64,000 nt of DNA, from assembly GCA_942486035.1 (NCBI GenBank), contig CALNXK010000153.1, positions 37,501 through 101,500 of the forward strand, written 5' to 3'. The stretch's first letter is position 1; each line of letters opens with the position of its first letter. The position numbers and the translations under genes were made by a program. Under the pieces are notes generated by a model. The model searched no databases. It had not been told where the DNA came from and saw only the letters and a program-made list of their open reading frames with translations. This document shows, one piece after another, positions 56,688-64,000 of the stretch. The stretch is from Porites lobata. Lineage: Eukaryota; Cnidaria; Anthozoa; Scleractinia; Poritidae.

Positions 56688-57320
56688 GTTTTAGCTATTT
56701 GTTGACGTTTGTCAGCGTTTAAGAGACCGTCTCACAAAAAAAGCATTTTCTTAAAAATTCGTACTTTTTTTTCCCTTCAAATTTTTGGAGGGCCACAATT
56801 GATTAACTAACTACCTGGATTCTGAATTTCATGATTATTGAAAAACTGTGACATTAGGGCCATTTAAACGAGGAAAAATAAGACGCGTCTGACATAAGAC
56901 GCGAACTGTGTTATTTACACGAGCATGTCTTATCTAAGACGAGAACAGCTCGTATAAATGGTTCGCGTCTTATTTCTGTTCTTGACTCGTTTTCATGTGA
57001 ATGTTGCCCGTAGCAACGGCAACCAACAAGGCGCAAAAATTTTCCCGCCAAAAATTAACGCATGCGTACCATGCGTTCGCGTCTTATGTAAGACGCGAAT
57101 GTCATTTATACGAAGTTTTTCTCGTCTTAGCTAAGACGCGTCTTAGCTAAGTCGCGGCTTATTTTAGACGAAATGTGCCGTTTATACGGAAAGTTTGCGT
57201 CTTATGTAAGACGCGTCTTATTTTTCCTCGTATAAATGGCCCTAATATCTTCTATAAGCCCAAACTGGAGTAAACATTGAAGATTTTTAGCGTTTTGGCT
57301 GAGTTTGTGCTTTGGGAGTT
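56688..57320 (-). mobile_element. Element E, copy 2, second half (with a nested MITE)
   Basis: AAATTATAGTTTTAGCTATT onward is the reverse complement of E copy 1 from about 44490 back to 44190. The MITE at 56862-57244 interrupts it. After the MITE, E resumes with AGCCCAAACTGGAGTAAACA. Confidence 0.75.
56862..57244. mobile_element. GGGCCATTTA-family MITE, complete copy
   Basis: TIRs of about 50 bp start GGGCCATTTAAACGAGGAAA and end TTTCCTCGTATAAATGGCCC. Internal AAGACGCGTCTTA palindromes repeat. E copy 1 gives the empty site (reverse complement of 44301-44325, GTGACATTACCTTCTACAAG), so the insertion fell at or next to a TA. A second, right-truncated copy is at 43008-43350. Confidence 0.85.
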
Positions 57321-58840
57321 TTCTATTGTCTCTAGTCTGTCATGATACAGCATTCTTGTTCAACACGCGTGCAATGACCGCGCTTGGCTGACTTCCGAAT
57401 GTTCACCGAGATATGATATTTTTGTATGAGAAAATAGAAGTGATTCCCGTCACGTAACATCTAGACATGAACACTCTCAGCGCTTAGTGCAATAATTAAC
57501 ACCTTCAGAAGCCACTTAAGGCTCCTGACACCTTTGACGATTTTCAAGTTTTGAAAAAGATGGCTGACAGTCATCGAAACTGTCAGCATCATTAAGACTT
57601 TTCTTGTTTTTGATTTGAGAACATTTAAATAGTTATAATCACATGTATGTAACTGGAGGCCTTATAAGTGGCGGGGAAGGGGCTTATAATCGGTTGTTAC
57701 GGTATGTGAGATTTTTAGCCAGATGACAGACTGGGTTCAAGCCTTAGTTGAGTAGAAAACAGGAATGAAATGTATTAAAAAGTTTTAATCCATTCTCATT
57801 TTTTGTTTTGCTATTTTAAAGCAGGTTTACAGGCTGCGATTGGGTGCCCGATTTCCAAAGAAAATATATGGCGAAGCAACAGATCATTTTAATCTATCCG
57901 ATTTTTGGCCAGTTTATTTCTTTTGAAAAAATCATAGCGTGAAAACCGCCTTACAGCCCTCCAGTGACAAGAGCAAGTTTTCTTCAACAAGGAAAACTTC
58001 CCCCGCCGTTAAAAAGGTAAGGGGGAGTTCCGTTATGTTACGAGCCTCATTATGTTATAAGCTCCATTATCTTACGTGCTACTTGACTCACAATTTCGTT
58101 ATCGCGCGGCCGGAATGAAGCTGCCCCTAACATAAACGTCTCACAAAAATATTTTGCGACTAGTATATTTTGAAAAAGTAGGTTCATGTTCTATATTATG
58201 TAACGTCTGCTACAGCAAAAATGAAAACGAAGACAACATTCTCTTTTTTTGATTGACTCTAGATCGTAATAGCCGGGGAGGCTACTCAACACGGTTTTAC
58301 ATTGGGAGGCTCCGCCCCGAGGACTAACACCTTAAACTAGCACTTACCATTTTTGACAGAAAAGATTGTATACCGTTTGTATACCTTCTATTGGCCGTAT
58401 TTAAACTAGAGACGGATTATCCGCCGGAGACGGGTTATCCGGTGGAAAGTTCGCGTCAAGCAGATAATCGTCTTATATGATTGCACTTAAGCCTTCCTCT
58501 TCAGTTATGGGGCCATATCCTGGCTGTAATAACGAAAAAAATACATCCGAATATAATCCCCACCGGGTATAATAAGCTCCCCTCTTGCTTGAACTGAATT
58601 GAATTCGATTTATAGCCTTAATTAACGACCGGTAAATGCAAAAAACTCCTATTTTGATCAGCAATGCTACAGCTTATTTCGAAGCGCTTTTTCTATGCCA
58701 TCTATAGGCCCCCTCGGATATTAAAGCCCCTCCGTTTGTACGCCTTTGTATAAGCAACAGTTTATGGTAATAGTTTAATACTGAAGACGCTCTGTTTAGA
58801 ATAAGCCACATTTAACAGGACTGGATGTAACTCTATGTCG
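57320..58840. other. Upstream of CTHRC1-like copy C; repeat fragments only
   Basis: 57655-57710 is the right end of the CTTATAA MITE also found at 29750. 58260-58460 contains paired GGATTATCCGCCGG and GGGTTATCCGGTGG motifs. 58500-58750 resembles another decayed CTTATAA-type element. No gene supported. Confidence 0.4.
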
Positions 58841-58899
58841 ATGAACTTTGTCTTCGGCACCAACCATACAAACGGTCCAGACCTATAAAATTTCTCTCG

Positions 58900-59090
58900 A
58901 CTTTGAGGATCTATTTCTTCGTCACTTTTCAACAAATCATTTTCAAAACTTGGCAGTTTTTACTAATTTTAAGGCCTTTCTTTTCGGTGGTGCCAACTGC
59001 TTAACTTCTCTATATCAAAAGTCGACAAAAAGAAAAGAACCTGGAATGGTCTGTCCTGAATTGAAAGATGTACCCTGTTGGGAAGAACCT
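58900..59090. repeat. Upstream block shared by CTHRC1-like copies B and C
   Basis: TCTATATCAAAAGTCGACAA and GTCCTGAATTGAAAGATGTA match 30440-30530. The homology shows that the duplicated unit includes sequence upstream of exon 1. ORFs overlapping it on both strands are not supported. Confidence 0.65.
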
Positions 59091-59632
59091 CCCCGTATAG
59101 GTTATTGTGGAGAGCCCCCATCTCCCCCTCCCCCCACGTTCCCAACCCTTCTCCAAGGTATAAGATATGGGTGTTTAAAAATAAACACACTAACACTAGA
59201 CACGTTGAGGCTTGCATAGCTGAAGCTTAATGGAGCCGCCACTTTTTCTGATATAGCAACACAACATTGCCAACTTCTAATGAAGGCAAAATATTATTTT
59301 TGGCGCACTAAAGAGGAAAGACATCGAGTACCGTCAGAAACGCAAAGTTGTAATAGCATGCATAAAACTTTGCTGCTTTTGTAACAATTTATGTTCTGTA
59401 ATTTATTTTTGGAATGTTCATCTTTTGACCCTGTTTCAGTACTCTGAAGCTAGCTTATAAACAGAGAATAAGAAGATGCCAAAAATTGCCGTAAAAGGAA
59501 AAACAAACAAGCAAAAACAAACAAACAAATTATACAGGAACAGAGGATTTACATAAAATATTTGCTATAAAATGAGTGAGCACGTAGCACTGATTTCAGA
59601 AAACGCTGTCTTCTCGTTCAACTCTCACCGCC

Positions 59633-60771
59633 ATGGTTCAGTATTTCGCTGTTTTCCTGATTCTCTCTTTTTTTGGCGGCTCACTGGGAACAACCACCTC
59701 ACCTCAGCAACGAAACGATTCAAAGTTAAAAGACTTATGCCAGGTAAGAAATGCATAGAGACATAAAAAAGGGGAATTGCGCCGTAGATTAGGTACACCC
59801 AGAAACTGTTTTACTAGTCTCACGTCGTTATGATCATTTACTAAATAGTACCCGTTAAAAGTGTATGGCAGTTTATTTAAAAGTCCTCGCTTCAGCATGA
59901 TCTTTCCTCGAAAACCTGATGCCTGTCTATTGTTAACTGATAATTTTCTCCGATTCCATCCAAGTCCATTCGAGGCGAGATAACGCTTTAACTTTAACAG
60001 TAGCTAGAAACCTAGGCTCATGATTTGATGAGCAGCTCACTATGTCAACTCATATTAACAAGTTATTTGGTGTTGCCTTTAACCATTTGCATAATATCAA
60101 ACGCATTCGCAAGTATTTGTCTCGAGAATCAACGGAAATGCTTGTCCACGCATTTATTACATCTCGTGTTGATTACTGTAACAGTCTTTTGTATTGGTTT
60201 CCCAACTACCAGCTTAACAAGTTTTGAATGCCTCAGCCAGGCTAGTTTGTAATGCCCCTAGGTTTTGCCACATCTCACCCCTTCTTCGTGGTCTGCATTG
60301 GCTTCCTGTTAAAGCCCGGATAAAATTTAAGATACTGCTTATTACGTTCAAAGCAATTCACGGCCTTGCTCCTAAATATCTACGCGATTTACTAACATTT
60401 AAAATCGTCCTTATGTAACCTTAGATCTTCCGGTAGTGTTTTATTTTCTATGCCAGCTGTTCGATCAAAGACGTTATGTGATAGAGCTTTTATGGTAGCA
60501 GCGCCAAGGCTCTGGAAATCTCTTCCAAAAGAACTTCGTGCGATTAATAATGTGAACAGTTTTAAGGCGCATATTAAGACTCATCTTTTTAGAGATTTAT
60601 ATTGGTGAGCAATTTTATAGTTAGTTCTTACTTGCATGCATATATATTCTTTTCATTTTTTCATTTTTTTCTTTTTAAATGCATTATCTTTTATTAAATG
60701 CTTGTAAAGTAATGCATTTGTAATGCGCAGCTGATCATTCTCATGTTAAGCTGCGCACAATAAGTTCAAAA

Positions 60772-60821
<50 letters not shown>

Positions 60822-62352
60822 ATAGGATTATGATGTCCAAGGTCCATTTCTTGCCTCGAAAACAAGGGAGACGGCTGGCGGGTACAGACTTTGTTCATTT
60901 GGATGTGGAATCATTGTTTTCGAGGGAGCTACGGGCGTGTACGAACGTATTTATCGTTTCAATTCCAAGTGAGAAGGAAAGAGAAATAATTATGCGAATT
61001 CTTTTTCGTTGCTGTTCTTAATCTAAGTAATGGTGACATTCATAATTTCTTTGAGACAAGGTCTGAAAACTGGTGTGAATTTCAGAGTCTGAAAACGAGT
61101 GTAAAAATTGACGTGTTTTGGTCTGAATTAGCGTCAGGATTTGGTGAACCGGGTGGCACATCCCCACCAAAAATCTCTGGAGTATATCCCCCCCCCCCCT
61201 CCCCGAGTGATTTACAATCGTCTCTGCTAACTACAAGTAATCTTTACTTTTAGCGATCTATGCTGGGTTTCCCTGGTATTCCAGGATCAAATGGGATACC
61301 GGGAGTGCCGGGCGTCCCGGGGCCACACGGACCACAGGGAAGGGAAGGTGTCAAAGGACAAATTGGTGATAAAGGATCACAAGGAATGCCGGGACCAAGA
61401 GGAGACAGAGGGCGCGAAGGACCCCCTGGGAAGAGTGGACAACGAGGAATAAAGGGAATGAAAGGAGACCAAGGAGCTGTGGGAATTAAAGGAGAGAGAG
61501 GAATTGTGGGAAATCAAGGAAGAAAAGGAGACAAAGGAGAGAAAGGAGAAAGCTTCAAAGCAAGTCAAACAAGTGTAGTACCACAAACCATCTGGAAACA
61601 ATGTGTGTGGAAATCAAGCATCAGTACTGATAACGGAAAGATTAAGGTAATTAGAATAAGAATCATAACAAACTCTAAAGGAAAGTAATTCCTTTCTAAA
61701 TTAAAATATTTCAAAGGAGAACGTCTCCCCTCTCACTCACCGTTTGCCAACACATTACATAAATAAATAAGTTACATTTCTATCTACTTTGGTTCTTTTT
61801 GAACGAAAAAAGGAAAGCAATCTTGGGTGATAAAATGATTCCTGGCAATATGGATAAGGACAACGAAAATTGAAGCTATTACAGAGTTCTTAAGAATTGA
61901 GAAGTAATCTTGACTGGAGTTGTTAGTATCAATCATTACACACGGTTGCTCGCCTCACTACAATATATGTTTGATTTGTTTGATTTTTATTCCAGGACTG
62001 TGCGTTTAACAAACTGCAGTCTAATTCAGCGCTCAGAGTCTCATTCCAGGGAAACATGAGGGTCGACGGTACTGGTCCTAAGTGTAATCGCTGGTATTTC
62101 AAGTTCAATGGAAATGAATGCAGTGGACCAATGACGATTGAGGCTGTTGTTTACAACAACTGGCCATCTCGGAACCCTAATCTGCTGCATCATCGGTCAT
62201 TTGAGGGGTACTGTGAAAACATTCCACAAGGGGCTGTTAGAGTGGAATTATGGGTAGGACAGTGCAGTGGCTACACCTTGGGTGATGCTCACACTGGGTG
62301 GAATTCAGTATCTCGGATAATGATTGAAGAAGTATCTAGGCCCCAGTCCTAA
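59633..62352 (+). CDS. CTHRC1: CTHRC1-like secreted collagen-triple-helix protein, copy C (complete)
   Basis: Three phase-0 exons give 286 residues: 59633-59743 (37 codons, CAG|gtaaga), 61254-61646 (131 codons, after CTTTTAG, ends ATTAAG|gtaatt) and 61996-62352 (after TATTCCAG, includes TAA). Exon 1 starts MVQYFAVFLILSFFGGSLGT, a signal peptide, and ends LKDLC. Exon 2 holds 32 uninterrupted Gly-X-Y triplets, then WKQCVWK. Exon 3 holds the C-terminal domain: DCAFNKLQSNSALRVSF, KCNRWYFKFNGNECSGP, EAVVYNN, FEGYCENI, VELWVGQC and TGWNSVSRIMIEE, with cysteines placed as in vertebrate CTHRC1. Vertebrate CTHRC1 is a secreted trimeric matrix protein linked to Wnt/PCP and TGF-beta signalling and has far fewer triplets. 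Intron 1 carries a LINE fragment (59958-60822). It is the only intact member of the local three-copy array. Confidence 0.9.
59958..60822 (+). mobile_element. 5'-truncated LINE in intron 1 of copy C
   Basis: The plus strand reads as the C-terminal part of a CR1/L2/jockey-type reverse transcriptase: RNLGS, FDEQLTMSTHINKL, HNIKRIRKYLSRESTE, HAFITSRVDYCNSLLY, then in a shifted frame RLVCNAPRFCHISPLL, LHWLPVKARIKFKIL, FKAIHGLAPKYL, and finally CDRAFMVAAPRLWKSLP to a stop near 60607. A TGG-to-TGA change near 60022 and frameshifts near 60225 and 60415 make it dead. A 3' UTR leads into an (ATT)n tail at 60772-60822. Copy B lacks this insertion. Confidence 0.8.
60772..60822. repeat. (ATT)n tail / microsatellite
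   Basis: About 16 ATT triplets directly after the LINE 3' UTR, probably its simple-repeat tail that has since expanded. Confidence 0.95.
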
Positions 62353-64000
62353 TAAGGGGAGTCTTTAACTTTGGCGCCGTTTTAATTTCCTTCGAATAGC
62401 ATTCTACAAATATAGACTGTAAAGCGCAAGGTGCGAAAGTATTGTTTTTGGTTATTTTCTTTTTAGCCATTTGTAAACTGCTTTCGTCGTACACCAGATT
62501 GTCAATAGCAAACTCTTATAACAGTATCAATATTTTGTATTATTATGTCGGCATGTTAGTCCTGTGCAGCAGTTCTTTGTTTTGTCACGCAGTGCTTCTC
62601 TAGCTTTTTCCGTTGAGGCACCTTTCGTGACGACACAATAACCGGCTGAGCCCGTAGGGAATTGGTCTTCCATGCAGCCGTTTGCCTTGTCACGCACCGC
62701 TACTTCTCGTTGCTTGACGAGACAAAATGGCTCTGATTAAGAGCAATTGATTGGCAATACTTTTTGTACGTGATATGTTATGGATGCAAAATTTATCACT
62801 ACAGCTTCAGGGGAGCCCATTCTTTCTCGGGTTACCATGTATATCATCCGATTGTCGGTCGTTTCCTAACTATAATATGTAGTCAAAATAGAGGTCGTGA
62901 TGTAATCTTTCATCTCAACGATAAAAAAAAATATCTGCGGAGGAGGTAACCGCATTTAAAATCTTTAATCCAATCCGGAAGTGAAAACGATTTAATCAAA
63001 TCGTGCTCAAAGGCACGATTCGTTTTGTAGTCAAACCGCTTCGTGGCAAGACCATTATTAAAAGCGGATTAGATCTCGAGGATTAAAATCGCACCTTGTA
63101 AAATTTATATCAATTACTAGGAAGATGAATATGATGATAGAATAACTTGATTATCTCTAGCATACGTGGCAAACGTTCGAAAGGCAGCGGGGGAAGGGAA
63201 TTTAAGAGCGAGACCGCGCGCAAGGGAGAAGCGAGGACAGGAACGCGTTCTCCTTCCTCATTCCTCGCGCGCCCTTCACGCTTCTCACGCACCCAAAATC
63301 TCCTTTTCCTTCCCTTTGGAACGCCTGTCACGTAGGCTAGATTATCTCTCAAACAGTGGAAAAATGGAATGTTTTTTTTTTCGCAACATTGAGATTCTTT
63401 TCAAACCTTCGCATTACCTTAATGGCATCGTTGTTTTATTGCATGTCGGCTTAGTTTGCTTCAATGTGTCATGCATTAATTAATTAAAGCTTTCAATCAT
63501 GATCATTGTTTCAATAGAAGACAGTGTCTTACAGTATGTACAAACCTTGTCCATTATTTTTCCGAACAAACAAGATTGAACTCCTTATGTCCGCTCCTTA
63601 ACAGAGAAATTCCCGTAAAGTCTCACAATATCGATCAGTATCCAATGCAGTTATTTGCAGCCTTGCAGTTATGAAGAAAGAGGTAACTTGAAGTTCCCAC
63701 AGTTTCTTAACCTAGAAAATGGGAGGGGGAGGGGGGGGGGGGGAGGCTCACAATCATTCGGATGCCTAAATCATCAGTACCGTATGGGTATACCCAGTAA
63801 GGGATACCGCATGGGTATACCTGATAGGGGATAACGTATGGGTATTCCCGGTTCGATCCCTGTAGAGGATGCCCATACAGCAAGTTATATCAAGTGAAGT
63901 TATGCCGGACCGTCGCAGCACGAACTTCCGTGAAGAGTACAATTCCTTCAATTAGAAAGGCTTTTAGTGCTTTGAACGTTTTTATTCCAAAGTTTAACTA
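62353..64000. repeat. Segmentally duplicated 3' flank of copy C
   Basis: Parallels the flanks of copies A and B: AGCATTCTACAAATATAGAC, GACGACACAATAACCGGCTG, GTGAAAACGATTTAATCAAA, the shared MITE at 63150-63345, and the terminal TGCCGGACCGTCGCAGCACG block. Near 63780-63870 a 28-bp unit with ATGGGTATACC is repeated three times; copy A has one. A G run lies at 63728-63744. Confidence 0.75.
63150..63345. mobile_element. MITE shared by the CTHRC1-like units (most complete copy)
   Basis: TCTAGCATACGTGGCAAACG at the left is mirrored by GAACGCCTGTCACGTAGGCT at the right; the centre is GAACGCGTTC flanked by GAGGAAGGAG-type arms. Also at 35171-35345 and, truncated, 27300-27445. Confidence 0.7.

Larger units (their letters stand above)
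52367..56688. mobile_element. Element U, copy 3, inserted into element E copy 2
   Basis: Starts TAATATATAGATTTAGCC, ends CGCGCGAGAGCTCTGCTA. Element E continues on both sides, so U copy 3 split it. Compared with E copy 1 the junctions are consistent with insertion at a TA. It contains all U landmarks in the order of copy 2, plus its own insertions: a hairpin at 53313-53413 within a larger block, and a 780-bp TIR element at 53717-54496. ORFs at 55264-54992 (minus) and 56352-56549 have counterparts in copy 2 but no domain. Confidence 0.8.

Noticed and set aside
58848..59219. 123-codon plus-strand ORF upstream of copy C
   Set aside because: It runs through a block shared with the non-coding upstream of copy B and a proline-rich stretch from C runs; the B counterpart is not open.
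63841..63861. GGTTCGATCCC as a tRNA B-box
   Set aside because: No A-box at the right distance; it is part of the duplicated CTHRC1 flank and its 28-bp local repeat.

Overview
This window looks like nuclear DNA of an anthozoan cnidarian, most likely a reef-building coral. That is inferred from the mix of elements: Penelope-like and jockey/CR1-type retroelement fragments, a DUF6589-type transposon ORF, a RecQ-like helicase relic, a tRNA-derived SINE and many TIR/foldback elements, in AT-rich DNA with short phase-0 exons. It is gene-poor and repeat-dominated; most long ORFs in it are chance or repeat-derived.

Real coding signal is limited. (1) A plus-strand multi-exon gene of unknown function begins near 6139. 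Five short exons (6139-6285, 6384-6485, 12256-12321, 22527-22641, 23618-23642) join in consistent phase and encode a basic N-terminus with a KEN motif and an acidic, probably helical later part. Its introns are packed with mobile elements: a foldback with a Penelope relic (6665-8681), an 850-bp-arm foldback (9193-11966), a PIP-box exon plus RecQ relic (13029-14686), an antisense DUF6589 ORF (15393-18224), a 2.3-kb TIR element (19101-21431), MITEs and a SINE. (2) Three tandem copies of a CTHRC1-like gene (secreted collagen-triple-helix protein) lie on the plus strand. Copy A (26187-26547) is a last-exon pseudogene. Copy B (33190-34334) has a nonsense codon, lost collagen glycines and no visible signal-peptide exon. 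Copy C (59633-62352) is complete: three phase-0 exons, 286 residues. All three share long homologous 3' flanks, so the array arose by segmental duplication. (3) A 62-codon basic first exon at 47290 faintly resembles the start of a histone H2B fold.

Layout: 1-6000 decayed repeats, a pogo-like transposon end and a CCAAT/E-box/E2F-type cluster; 6139-23642 the multi-exon gene; 23838-25760 MITE and LINE fragments; 26187-35845 CTHRC1 copies A and B with flanks; 36514-42040 a 5.5-kb composite of three tandem arrays around a TIR element built of a 10-bp palindrome; 43008-57320 three copies of a 3-4-kb non-coding element (called U here) and two copies of a second element (E), nested in each other; 57640-64000 CTHRC1 copy C with flanks.

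The most unusual features are a class of roughly 100-140-bp near-perfect hairpin insertions with unrelated arms, one of which has a paralogous empty site and a 6-bp target duplication; the reciprocal nesting of U and E; and the palindrome/satellite composite at 36.5-42 kb. All calls come from reading the sequence by eye; no database search was run.
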